A stretch of DNA of 9,615 nt. Origin: Chloroflexota bacterium. GTDB lineage: Bacteria; Chloroflexota; Dormibacteria; Dormibacterales; Dormibacteraceae. The DNA is taken from contig VBJR01000257.1 of NCBI GenBank assembly GCA_005880175.1, forward strand, positions 8,364 to 17,978, given 5' to 3'. The notes under the pieces are model-generated. The model was given only the letters and a program-made list of their open reading frames with translations, did not search any database and was not told the origin of the DNA. The first letter of the stretch is position 1. The number at the start of each line of letters is the position of its first letter. Below, piece by piece: positions 1 to 7,096 of the stretch. The position numbers and the translations under genes were made by a program.

Positions 1-648
1 TGGACCGACCTGGCGCCGGGCGGCGTCCCCGCCGCGGACGGGCGCGCGCTCCAGCCGGTCTTCGTGGACCCGCTGCGGGGCGCGCTCGCCGTCGCGGGCG
101 GCGGCTCGGACGTGTGGCCGGCACTGCTCCTCACGCGCGACGGCGGCCGGACGTGGGCGCCCGCGGCCCCGGCCTGGCCGGCCGTCAGCGTTCCGGCCGG
201 GCAGGGGCTGCTCGTGTCGCCCACGCTGCTCGCGCACGGCGAACGGCTCGTCCTGGCGCTGGACACGCTGGTCGATCGGAGCTCGGGCCCCAGCCAGCAG
301 CGCCGGCGGCTCCTGGCCGCCAGCGCCGACGGCGGGGCGACCTGGGGCGCGTGGGCCGAGACGCCGCCGATCTCGTCCGCGGCGCCGATGCGCTTCGACG
401 ACGCCGGCACGCTGCTGCTGGCGGACGGGACGCGCCTGTGGTCCTCCGCGGACGGCGGCCGCACCTGGCGGTCGCGGACGGTCGCCGGTCCGGACGGGCA
501 GCAGCTGGTCCTGCTGGCCGCCCAGGGCGGGATGCTGCTCGTCGCCCGGCTGGGGGGGCCCGGCGACGACACCGCGCCGAAGCTCCTGCGCAGCCGGGAC
601 GGCGGCGGCCACTGGACCGAGATCGCGCTGCCCGCCGTGCCGCGGTGA
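1..648 (+). CDS. Asp-box (BNR-like) beta-propeller protein, 5' end missing
   Basis: The frame is open from the first base of the window, so the gene starts upstream; 215 residues and the TGA at 646-648 are present. Four Asp-box motifs of the S/T-x-D-x-G-x-x-W type are visible: TRDGGRTW at residues 45-52, SADGGATW at 108-115, SADGGRTW at 149-156 and SRDGGGHW at 198-205. The spacing of roughly 40-65 residues suits blades of a sialidase/BNR-type or photosynthesis-assembly-factor-like propeller. Such propellers are often secreted or surface proteins that bind glycans or proteins, but an Asp box is a structural turn and does not show catalysis. No sialidase active-site arginine pattern can be judged from this fragment, and the signal peptide region is off the window. 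The stop overlaps the GTG start of the next gene, so the two are probably translated together. Function is unknown. Confidence 0.85.
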   Translation, partial: WTDLAPGGVPAADGRALQPVFVDPLRGALAVAGGGSDVWPALLLTRDGGRTWAPAAPAWPAVSVPAGQGLLVSPTLLAHGERLVLALDTLVDRSSGPSQQRRRLLAASADGGATWGAWAETPPISSAAPMRFDDAGTLLLADGTRLWSSADGGRTWRSRTVAGPDGQQLVLLAAQGGMLLVARLGGPGDDTAPKLLRSRDGGGHWTEIALPAVPR

Positions 649-1484
649 CGCGTCGCGAGGACGTCGCGGCGGGCCGCCTGCACGGCGCGCTCTACCCGGG
701 CGCTCCGGGCGGCACCGGCGTCCTGGTGCTGGCCGGCTCCAGCGGGCGCGTCGACGAGCCGCGGGCCCGGCTGCTCTCCGGGCTCGGAGCGACCGCGCTC
801 GCCCTGCGCTGGTTCGGCGGGCCCGGGCAGACGTCGCGCATCCGCGAGGTGCCGCTGGAGCTGTTCTCCGAGGCGCTCGACCTGCTCGAATCGCGCGGTG
901 CGGGCCGGCTCGCGATCCTGGGGATCTCGAAGGGCGCCGAGGCGGCTCTGCTGGTCGCCTGTCGGGAGCCGCGCGTCGACGCCGTGGTCGCGATCGCGCC
1001 CACGTCGGTGGCGTGGGCCGAGCTGGGCCGCACCGAGGCGGACGCGGCGCTCCCGCAGCGGTCCTCGTGGACGGCGCGGGGCCGGCCGGTCCCGTTCGTC
1101 CCCTACGACGACGCGTGGCGTCCGGCCGGGACCGGGGGCCCGGCCGCGTTCCGCGACCTGTACCCGGCCAGCCTGGCGCGGTTCCCGGAGGAGGCGGCGG
1201 CCGCCGCGATCCCGGTCGATCGCTCCGCGTGCCGGCTGGTGCTGATCGCGGGCGGCGACGACCGCGTGTGGCCGTCGGTCGAGTTCGCCGGGCGGCTGGC
1301 CGCGCGGCGGCGCGGCTCCGTCGAGCTGTTCACATCGGCCTCCGCGGGCCACCGGATCACCTTCCCCGGCGAGGCCCCGCCGGAGACGGATCCCGCGCGC
1401 GGCGGCACGCCGGAGGCCGGCGCCGCGCTCGGACGGGCGGCCTGGCCGGCGGTCCTGGACGCGCTGCGCCTGCACGCCGGTTGA
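645..1484 (+). CDS. BAAT-C / acyl-CoA thioesterase-like alpha/beta hydrolase
   Basis: A 279-residue protein matching the C-terminal catalytic domain of bile acid-CoA:amino acid N-acyltransferase/acyl-CoA thioesterases (BAAT_C type). Visible signatures are the nucleophile elbow GISKGAE with Ser95, the acid motif GGDDRVWPS with Asp206 (Asp205 adjacent) and the AGHRITFP motif with His236, giving a complete triad. A GGTP motif near residue 253 followed by the final helix is also family-like. Bacterial members use Ser where human BAAT has Cys, so hydrolysis of an acyl thioester or ester is the likely chemistry; the substrate is not visible. It lacks the N-terminal BAAT immunoglobulin-like domain. 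The GTG at 645 is chosen because it overlaps the upstream TGA (GTGA); the same frame is open further upstream, but there the translation is Arg/Ala-rich and lies over the propeller gene. No signal peptide is seen, so it is probably cytoplasmic. The pairing with a propeller gene suggests an operon of unknown role. Confidence 0.88.
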   Translation: MTRREDVAAGRLHGALYPGAPGGTGVLVLAGSSGRVDEPRARLLSGLGATALALRWFGGPGQTSRIREVPLELFSEALDLLESRGAGRLAILGISKGAEAALLVACREPRVDAVVAIAPTSVAWAELGRTEADAALPQRSSWTARGRPVPFVPYDDAWRPAGTGGPAAFRDLYPASLARFPEEAAAAAIPVDRSACRLVLIAGGDDRVWPSVEFAGRLAARRRGSVELFTSASAGHRITFPGEAPPETDPARGGTPEAGAALGRAAWPAVLDALRLHAG

Positions 1485-1509
1485 CAGGACGCGCGGCGCG
1501 CGACAAGCT
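1481..1509 (+). promoter_or_regulatory. Putative promoter for the NACHT gene (TTGACA-N17-CAAGCT)
   Basis: A perfect TTGACA -35 hexamer at 1481-1486 is followed after 17 bases by CAAGCT at 1504-1509. The spacer length is ideal for a sigma-70 type promoter, but the -10 part is far from TATAAT. The call rests mostly on the identical arrangement before the binding-protein gene on the other strand. Transcription would start near 1516, leaving a leader of about 40 bases before the GTG at 1554. The -35 box overlaps the TGA of the upstream hydrolase gene (1482-1484), so the promoter is partly embedded in that gene's end. Confidence 0.6.
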
Positions 1510-1540
1510 CTCCGGCTGGAGGGCATGGCGAGGGCATCGC

Positions 1541-1545
1541 GGAGG
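1541..1545 (+). promoter_or_regulatory. Ribosome binding site of the NACHT gene
   Basis: GGAGG sits 8 bases before the GTG at 1554. It decides the start: the in-frame GTG at 1554 is correctly placed and opens directly into a hydrophobic N-terminal segment. Confidence 0.8.
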
Positions 1546-1553
1546 CGACGCGT

Positions 1554-4500
1554 GTGAGGGCGCACCTGCGGCTCGTCGCCGCGCTGGCGCTGGCCGCCCT
1601 GGCGGCCCTCGGCACGTACGCCACCATCGCCGCCGGGTTCGTGTCCACGCCGGCCGCCGGCCAGCTGGCGTGGGCGGCGCTCGCGGCCGTCGTCGCCGGG
1701 GGCCTGGCATACCTGGCGGCCACGGCCGGCGGCTACGCGTGGCGGCGCCGCTCCGACCCCGGGCCCGGGCCCGCGGCCCGGTCGGACCGCCGGGACCGGC
1801 GGATCATGCTGGACCGGGTCCGGGCCAAGTGGATCGCCGGCGTCCTGCGCCCCGCGCTGGAGCGGACCGGCGGCCTCGATCCCCCGCTGGCGTGGCGGCC
1901 GGACGCGGTGGATCCCGCCGCCCGGCTCCGGCCGAACTCCGATGGGGCGGCCCCGGCCGGCGCCGGCGAGCTGTTCGACCGGGCCGGGCGCGCCCTCCTG
2001 GTCCTCGGCGAGCCCGGCTCCGGGAAGACCGTGCTCCTGCTCCGGCTCGCCCAGCGCCTGGCCGGCGCGGCCGAGGTCGACGAGACGCAGCCCCTCCCCG
2101 TCGTGTTCAACCTGGCCTCCTGGGCCCGGCGCGGCGCGGCCCTGGAGGACTGGCTGGCCGAGCGGCTCGTCGTGGACTACCAGGTCCCGGCCGGCGTCGC
2201 CGCCGCCTGGGCCAGGGACGAGCGGGTCCTGCCGCTCCTCGACGGTCTCGACGAGGTGCCGGAGGACCGGCGCGGGGCCTGCGCCGCGGCCATCGACCGC
2301 TTCCGCGAGGCGCACGGCTTCCTGCCCATGGCGGTGACCAGCCGCTCGGCGGAGTACCGGTCCACGCCCGCCCGCCTGCGCCTGCTCGGCGCGGTCGAGC
2401 TGTGCCCGCTCGAGCGGCCGGACGTCGAGGCGCACCTGGCCGCGCTGGGCCGGCCCGCGGACGGCGTGCGGGAGGCGCTCGCCCAGGACCCGCTGCTGTG
2501 GGAGCTGGCCGAGACGCCGCTCCTTCTCGACGTCCTGCTGGCCACGTACGGCGAGGGCGCGGCCGGCCGCGTGCGGCTGACCGGGGACCTCGGCGCGCGG
2601 CGGCGCCAGCTGTTCGACGGGTACGTGGACGCGATGCTGCGCCGGCGCGGCGCCGAGGGCGGCTCGCGGGCGACGCTGCTGGGCCGCCTGGGCTGGCTGG
2701 CCCGGCAGCTGATCGCGCACGGCCAGGTCGTCTACTACCCGGAGGAGATGCAGCCGGACTGGCTGGGGAACGCCGGCCACCAGCGTCTGGTCACCGCCGC
2801 GCCCAGCGCCGCCGCCGGAGCCCTGTTCACGCTGGCCGCGGTGGCGGCGTGGCTCGTACGCGCGGCCCCGGCGGTGGTCGCGCTGCTGCTGCTGACCGCC
2901 CTGCTGGCCGGCGCCTGGGCGTTCTCGCGCCGGATCGCCCCGGCCAGCCAGGCCTGGTGGTCGTGGGAGGCGCCGGCCTGGGCCGGCCGACTGGCCGCGG
3001 CTGGCCTGTTGTTCACGGTCGCGGTGGCGATTCCGTTCGCGCTGCGCGCGTCGAACGACGACTTCCAGCGGGTGGATCCGGGTGCGCTGCGGCTCGGCGC
3101 CGGGATTCCGCTGGAGTCCGCGCCGCTGGTCTTTGCCCTGGTGGTCGTGGACCCGCTGGGCCGCCTCGGCGGGCGCCTCGGGCCGGCGGGACCGGTGCGG
3201 CGGACGCTCCTGACCGGGGCGGTCGCGGCGGTCGCCGTGCTCCTGCTCCAGTGGGAGTTCACGCCGCCCGGACCGCTGTCGCTCGCGGTGGCCGCGGTCG
3301 CCGGGCTGATCGCCGCCGGCGTGCGCGCCGGCCTCCGACTGCCGGCCGCCGGTGGCGCCGGGCGCAGGACCGCCTCGGTCCAGGCCCTGCTGGTCGGCGG
3401 CGCCGCCGGCGTCATCGCGACGGCGTGGCGCATCGCGATGGCCGGGAGCCAGGCCGATGCCGGTCACCGGGCGCTCTTCGCCGCCGGCTGGGCGCTGTTG
3501 GAGGCCGGGCTGGCGATGGCGGCGGCGGAGATCGTGCTGCCGCGCGCGGCCGGCCGCCCTCGCGGGGCGGCGCTGGCGGCGTTCGCCACGCTGGCGGCGG
3601 CGTTCGCCGTGCTGCTGGCGTTCGGCGCCCCCTATGGCCTGGGGCCCTCGCTGTCGGTCTGGCCCAGCCTCCTGTCACGGACGCTGATCGCGGCGGCCGC
3701 GTTCCTCGCCCTCACCGGAGGGCCCGGCGCGGCGCTGGCCCGGCGCGCCGCCGCGTCGTGGCCATTCCTGTCCGCCCGGGCGATCCACGCCACGGCGCTG
3801 GCCGCGGCGGTGGGGCTCGGCTATGCGGGCATCGACCTGGCGGCCGGCGCGATGCTCGCGGTGTCCGCCGTCGACGGCCTGCTCGTCGCGTTCCTCGTCC
3901 TCCTCGTCTGGTGGGCGGCCGTACCCCCGGCGCGGGGCGTCGCCGATCCCGACCAGCTCCGGCGCCGCACGGCGGCGGCCGGCATCGGGTCGCTCGTGGT
4001 CCTGGTGCTGCTCGCGGCCCCGGGCAACCCGGTGGCGTTCGTCGGCGGCATCGTGGTCCCGCTCGTCCTGCTCGCGATCGTCGCCAGTCGCGCGGTGCTG
4101 ACCCGGGTGCCGCTGAGGTCTCTGGCTCGGGACGTGGGGGCGCCGGCACCGGGGCGCGTGGCCGCAGCCGCCGCGCTCGCCGGCGTCGTGGTCGCGGGCC
4201 CCGCCATCGCGCGCGCCTCGGCCCTGACCCTGCCCCTCCTGCCCGTGCTTGTGGTGGGCGTCGCGGTGCTGGCGGCGGTAGTGACGTTCCCCGCCTACGC
4301 GGTGGTGGGCGGCATGGGCGCGACCCACCTGGACCGGTCTCTGGTCGCGCGGCCCGGGCAGGTGACCGGGTCGGCCGGGCGCAACGCCCTGGCGGCAGGC
4401 CTCTTCGCCGCGGCGGTCTTCGGCACGATCGTCGGGGGTGGAACGGGCCTCGTGCTGAGCGGCCTGTCCGCGGCGGTGACCGGGGGGCCGGCGTCCGGCC

Positions 4501-4760
4501 CGCAGCTCTTCCCGCTGATCGGATCAGCGGCCGCGCTGCTGGCGTTCACCCACTGGTCCCTGCGCGAGGGCGGCCGCAGCCTGCTCCAGCTCCTGGCGCT
4601 CCGGCTGCTGCTCGCGCGAGAGGGCCGGCTGCCGTGGCGGGCCGTGGGCTTCCTGGAGGAGATGACGCGCCTGGGCTTGCTGCGCCGCGCCGGCTCGGGC
4701 CACCTGTTCCCGCACCGCCTGCTGATGGATCACTTCGCGGCCCGGCCGGCGGAGCCGTAG
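1554..4760 (+). CDS. NACHT-family STAND ATPase with large polytopic membrane region
   Basis: A 1068-residue membrane protein. Residues 5-30 and 38-62 form two membrane helices, followed by a basic linker. A conserved-looking pre-NACHT helix (LDRVRAKWI, about 86-94) precedes the ATPase core: Walker A GEPGSGKT at 152-159, Walker B LPLLDGLDEV at 226-235 (Asp230, Asp233, Glu234), sensor-1 like TSR at 262-264, and an ETPLLLDVL segment at 320-328 typical of the NACHT helical region. Residues 381-404 (WLARQL ... MQPDWL) also recur in bacterial NACHT proteins. From about 413 to 1000 the chain is strongly hydrophobic, with roughly 14-20 helices. The tail from 1004 has LPWR at 1026 and FPHRLLMDHFA at 1052-1062, resembling the end of other bacterial NACHT ATPases. 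STAND ATPases act as ligand-triggered switches; some bacterial NACHT proteins are antiphage, others have no known role. No nuclease, TIR or protease effector and no sensor repeats are seen, so the membrane block is the only candidate output or sensor module. It starts with GTG behind a good ribosome binding site and its own promoter-like sequence. Confidence 0.93.
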   Translation: MRAHLRLVAALALAALAALGTYATIAAGFVSTPAAGQLAWAALAAVVAGGLAYLAATAGGYAWRRRSDPGPGPAARSDRRDRRIMLDRVRAKWIAGVLRPALERTGGLDPPLAWRPDAVDPAARLRPNSDGAAPAGAGELFDRAGRALLVLGEPGSGKTVLLLRLAQRLAGAAEVDETQPLPVVFNLASWARRGAALEDWLAERLVVDYQVPAGVAAAWARDERVLPLLDGLDEVPEDRRGACAAAIDRFREAHGFLPMAVTSRSAEYRSTPARLRLLGAVELCPLERPDVEAHLAALGRPADGVREALAQDPLLWELAETPLLLDVLLATYGEGAAGRVRLTGDLGARRRQLFDGYVDAMLRRRGAEGGSRATLLGRLGWLARQLIAHGQVVYYPEEMQPDWLGNAGHQRLVTAAPSAAAGALFTLAAVAAWLVRAAPAVVALLLLTALLAGAWAFSRRIAPASQAWWSWEAPAWAGRLAAAGLLFTVAVAIPFALRASNDDFQRVDPGALRLGAGIPLESAPLVFALVVVDPLGRLGGRLGPAGPVRRTLLTGAVAAVAVLLLQWEFTPPGPLSLAVAAVAGLIAAGVRAGLRLPAAGGAGRRTASVQALLVGGAAGVIATAWRIAMAGSQADAGHRALFAAGWALLEAGLAMAAAEIVLPRAAGRPRGAALAAFATLAAAFAVLLAFGAPYGLGPSLSVWPSLLSRTLIAAAAFLALTGGPGAALARRAAASWPFLSARAIHATALAAAVGLGYAGIDLAAGAMLAVSAVDGLLVAFLVLLVWWAAVPPARGVADPDQLRRRTAAAGIGSLVVLVLLAAPGNPVAFVGGIVVPLVLLAIVASRAVLTRVPLRSLARDVGAPAPGRVAAAAALAGVVVAGPAIARASALTLPLLPVLVVGVAVLAAVVTFPAYAVVGGMGATHLDRSLVARPGQVTGSAGRNALAAGLFAAAVFGTIVGGGTGLVLSGLSAAVTGGPASGPQLFPLIGSAAALLAFTHWSLREGGRSLLQLLALRLLLAREGRLPWRAVGFLEEMTRLGLLRRAGSGHLFPHRLLMDHFAARPAEP

Positions 4761-4801
4761 GCGGCGGCCTAGCCCTTCACGGAGCCGGCCAGCAGGCCGC
4801 G
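4736..4801. terminator. Possible bidirectional stem-loop between convergent genes
   Basis: The NACHT and permease genes converge with only 8 bases between their stops. A small perfect hairpin, TAGGC-ggcg-GCCTA at 4758-4771, contains the stop codon of each gene in one arm. Around it two further 7-bp helices can form: 4744-4750 with 4784-4790, and 4736-4742 with 4795-4801. Neither strand has a T-tract, so this is at best an atypical terminator; such pairing is not rare in DNA this rich in GC. Confidence 0.3.
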
Positions 4802-5734
4802 GACGAAGTACCGCTGCAGCGAGAAGAACACGATCAGCGGCAGCAGAATCGACACGAACGCGCCCGCCGTCAGCGCCTCCCAGTGGCTGCCGAACGAGCC
4901 CGAGAGCTGGGCCAGCCGGACCGTCAGCGGCGCCACCTGCGGCGTGCCCCCGGCGAACGTCAGCGCGACCAGCAGGTCGTTCCACACCCACAGGAACTGG
5001 AAGATCGCGAACGACGCCAGCGCCGGCGCCGACAGCGGCAGGACGATCGACTGGAGGATCCGGAAGTGCCCGGCGCCGTCCACCGTCGCCGCCTCCATCA
5101 GCTCGCCCGGGAGCTGCGCGATGAAGTTGTGGAGCAGGAAGATCGCCAGCGGCATCGCGAACATCGTGTGCGCGATCCAGACCGGCGCGTACGTGCCGCC
5201 GATGTTCAGGCCGGGGATGACCGTCGTGCCGTTGAACTGCACCCCCGTGCCCGAGAACAGCTGGAGGAGCGGGATCAGCGCCATCTGGAGCGGCACCACC
5301 TGCAGGGCGAAGATGATGAAGAAGATCGTGTCGCTGCCCCGGAACTTCACCCACGCCAGCGCGTAGGCCGCCATCGCCGCGATCGTCACCGGGAAGATCG
5401 TGCCCGGGACCGTGATCGCGATCGAGTTGATCAGGAACGGGAACAGGCCGCCGCTGCTCCCGAAGCCGCTGTGGAACAGCACCGTCTGGTAGTTGTCCAG
5501 CGTCAGGGACGGGTGCACGAAGAACGTCCACCAGCCCGTCGTCGCGACGTCGGCGGCCGGACGCAGCGACGTGACCAGCAGGCCCACCGTCGGGATGGTC
5601 CAGACGACCGTCAGCAGGATGACCAGGAGCGAGGCGATCGGGCTGCTGAACGCCCGCCGGATCGCCTTGACCGCCGGGACGGCCCGGGCCGGGGCGGCCT
5701 CCGGGGTGGCCTCCGTGGTGACCTCGGCCCTCAT
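4769..5734 (-). CDS. Sugar ABC transporter permease, MalG/AglG type (CUT1)
   Basis: A 321-residue inner-membrane permease that should form the translocation pore with the next gene upstream and import a sugar delivered by the binding protein. The EAA loop that docks the ATPase is intact at about 214-234: EAATVDGAG followed by LP at 232-233. Six membrane helices are visible, at roughly 33-56, 100-125, 135-160, 184-206, 237-262 and 289-308. There is a large outer loop after the first helix, and the C-terminus ends in the RYFVRGLLAGSVKG pattern common in MalG homologues. ATG at 5734 is chosen because it overlaps the TGA of the upstream permease gene (ATGA); the frame stays open to 6451, but only as out-of-frame reading of that gene. 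Assignment to the alpha-glucoside (Agl) group rests on the binding protein next door. No ATPase gene lies in the window. Confidence 0.95.
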   Translation of the reverse strand: MRAEVTTEATPEAAPARAVPAVKAIRRAFSSPIASLLVILLTVVWTIPTVGLLVTSLRPAADVATTGWWTFFVHPSLTLDNYQTVLFHSGFGSSGGLFPFLINSIAITVPGTIFPVTIAAMAAYALAWVKFRGSDTIFFIIFALQVVPLQMALIPLLQLFSGTGVQFNGTTVIPGLNIGGTYAPVWIAHTMFAMPLAIFLLHNFIAQLPGELMEAATVDGAGHFRILQSIVLPLSAPALASFAIFQFLWVWNDLLVALTFAGGTPQVAPLTVRLAQLSGSFGSHWEALTAGAFVSILLPLIVFFSLQRYFVRGLLAGSVKG

Positions 5735-6729
5735 CGGATGCCCCGGTCCCGCCGCAGCTGGACGATGTTGTAGCCGACCAGCGGCAGCACCGCCACGAAC
5801 AGGATCACGGCCAGCGCCGCGCCGCGGCCGTTGTTGAACTGCACGAACGACTGCGAGTACATCTCGTTGGCCAGCACCTGCGTACCGAAGTTGCCGCCGG
5901 TCATCGTGCGCACGATGTCGAACACCTTGAGCGTGGTGATCATGACCGTGGTGAGCACCACGATCAGCGTGTTCCGAATCATCGGGACCGTCACGTAGAA
6001 GAACGTCTGACCGGCCTGGGCGCCGTCGATGCGGACCGCCTCCAGGATGTCGGTCGGGATCGCCTTGATCGCCGCCGACAGCACCACCATCGCGAAGCCG
6101 GTCTGGACCCAGATCATGATGACCACCAGCAGGAAGTTGTTCAGCGGGAAGTCGAGGATCCAGTTGGGCGGGTGCTTCACACCCAGCCAGAGGGCGATCT
6201 GGGTGAGCAGGCCGATCTGCGGGAGCGAGGGGTCGCGGGCGTCGTAGACGAACTTCCAGATGATGCTCGCGCCGACGAACGAGATCGCCATCGGCATGAA
6301 GATCAGCGACTTGTAGACCGACTGGTTGCGCAGCCGGTCCACCAGCACGGCCATGGCGAGACCGAGCAGCGTGGCGAGGACGGGGGCCACGATGATCCAC
6401 AGGAGCGTGTTGGCCAGCACCTGGTGGATGGTGTCGGTCGTGAAGGCCCACTGGAAGTTCTTCGCGCCGATGAAGCTCGTGCTGTCGTCGTTCTCGACGC
6501 TGAGCACGATCGTCCGGAGGGCCGGCAGCACGAGGCCGACCAGGAGCAGGAGGATCGCGGGCCCGAGGAACGCGACGATGGTCGCCGGCCGCGCCAGGCG
6601 GCCCGCGGCCCGGCCCGCCGCGAAGAAGATGACCAGCAGGACCGCGAAGAAGATCAGGACCGCCGCCACCACGTCCGCGAACTTGGCGAGCGAGTCGGTC
6701 AGCAGGGAATCGGCGTACAGGTGCGTCAC
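5731..6729 (-). CDS. Sugar ABC transporter permease, MalF/AglF type (CUT1)
   Basis: A 332-residue permease, partner of the MalG-type protein. The EAA loop is intact at about 230-249, starting EAVRIDGAQAG and ending TVP. Hydrophobic segments lie at roughly 18-38, 48-72, 104-130, 140-162, 198-223, 255-275 and 303-322. The first helix (18-38) is extra compared with the six-helix core, as in several MalF/AglF-type proteins. The start is GTG at 6729, with a purine-rich GAGGAA about 10 bases ahead as ribosome binding site. Its stop overlaps the ATG of the following permease, so the two subunits are probably made in equal amounts by coupled translation. It lies 106 bases after the end of the binding-protein frame, separated by strong hairpins. 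Confidence 0.95.
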   Translation of the reverse strand: MTHLYADSLLTDSLAKFADVVAAVLIFFAVLLVIFFAAGRAAGRLARPATIVAFLGPAILLLLVGLVLPALRTIVLSVENDDSTSFIGAKNFQWAFTTDTIHQVLANTLLWIIVAPVLATLLGLAMAVLVDRLRNQSVYKSLIFMPMAISFVGASIIWKFVYDARDPSLPQIGLLTQIALWLGVKHPPNWILDFPLNNFLLVVIMIWVQTGFAMVVLSAAIKAIPTDILEAVRIDGAQAGQTFFYVTVPMIRNTLIVVLTTVMITTLKVFDIVRTMTGGNFGTQVLANEMYSQSFVQFNNGRGAALAVILFVAVLPLVGYNIVQLRRDRGIR

Positions 6730-6750
6730 GTGCGGCGGGTTCCTCGTTCA

Positions 6751-6825
6751 GCCGCGTCAGCGGCCGGGTGACGCGACCCGGCGGTGAACCGCCGGGTCGC
6801 GCCGGTGGCTCGCGCGATGCGAGCC
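6751..6825 (-). promoter_or_regulatory. Intra-operon hairpin cluster between binding-protein and permease genes
   Basis: This gap holds several inverted repeats. The strongest is a perfect 13-bp stem with a 4-base loop (arms 6772-6784 and 6789-6801; loop TGAA on the plus strand, TTCA in the transcript). A second has a 7-bp stem (6807-6813 with 6819-6825) and a 5-base loop, and a third a 5-bp stem (6751-6755 with 6760-6764). Arm 6776-6781 could instead pair with 6764-6769, so structures compete. Stable hairpins after a binding-protein gene commonly protect its mRNA and reduce downstream permease expression, which I infer here. There is no T-tract, so full termination is unlikely. Confidence 0.6.
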
Positions 6826-6835
6826 GTCCGGTCGA

Positions 6836-7096
6836 TCAGGAAGGCCAAGCCGCGTCGATGTCCTTCGCCACCTGGGCGATCGACTGGCCCTGCGCGAACC
6901 AGGCCGTCATCGACGTCCATTCCTGGCCCGCGCCGACCGCGGCGGGCATCAGGTCGGAGGCGTCGAAGCGGAACGTCGCCTTCGGGTCCGTGAGGTACTT
7001 GGCGGACAGCTGGTCGATGGGGTCGGTGTAGACGCCCTTGTCCACGGCCCCGTTGGCGGACACCCAGCCCGGCGCCACCTTGATCCGGCTGGTCGC
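6836..7096 (-). pseudogene. C-terminal part of the sugar-binding protein, cut off by an in-frame TAG
   Basis: Directly after the TAG at 7097-7099 the same reading frame continues for 86 sense codons to a TGA at 6836-6838. It reads as the expected C-terminus of an AglE-like binding protein: a GWVSANGAVD segment, then TDPKATFRFDASDLMP with the VGAG motif, and a last helix ending DIDAAWPS. In this family these residues follow the YLS segment that ends the upstream part without any gap. There is no frameshift; only one codon (number 366 counted from the ATG at 8194) separates the parts. A GTG inside the piece could in principle start an 80-residue peptide, but I see no ribosome binding site arguing for that. 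Confidence 0.8.

Noticed and set aside
114..644. In-frame upstream extension of the hydrolase gene
   Set aside because: The translation is Arg/Ala-rich and lies over the propeller gene in another frame; GTG at 645 begins right where recognisable hydrolase sequence begins.
3675..4328. 217-codon His/Arg-rich frame opposite the NACHT membrane region
   Set aside because: Low-complexity shadow of Ala/Leu/Val codons on the other strand; no ribosome binding site or domain.
1013..5773. 1586-codon open frame on the plus strand
   Set aside because: It runs across the hydrolase, the NACHT gene and the opposite-strand permease, is extremely Arg/Gly/Pro/Ala-rich, and has no domain; it is a by-product of high GC with few stop codons.
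5735..6451. In-frame upstream extension of the MalG-type permease
   Set aside because: It reads the other permease gene out of frame and is His/Arg/Pro-rich; the ATG at 5734 in the ATGA overlap starts a normal-length permease.
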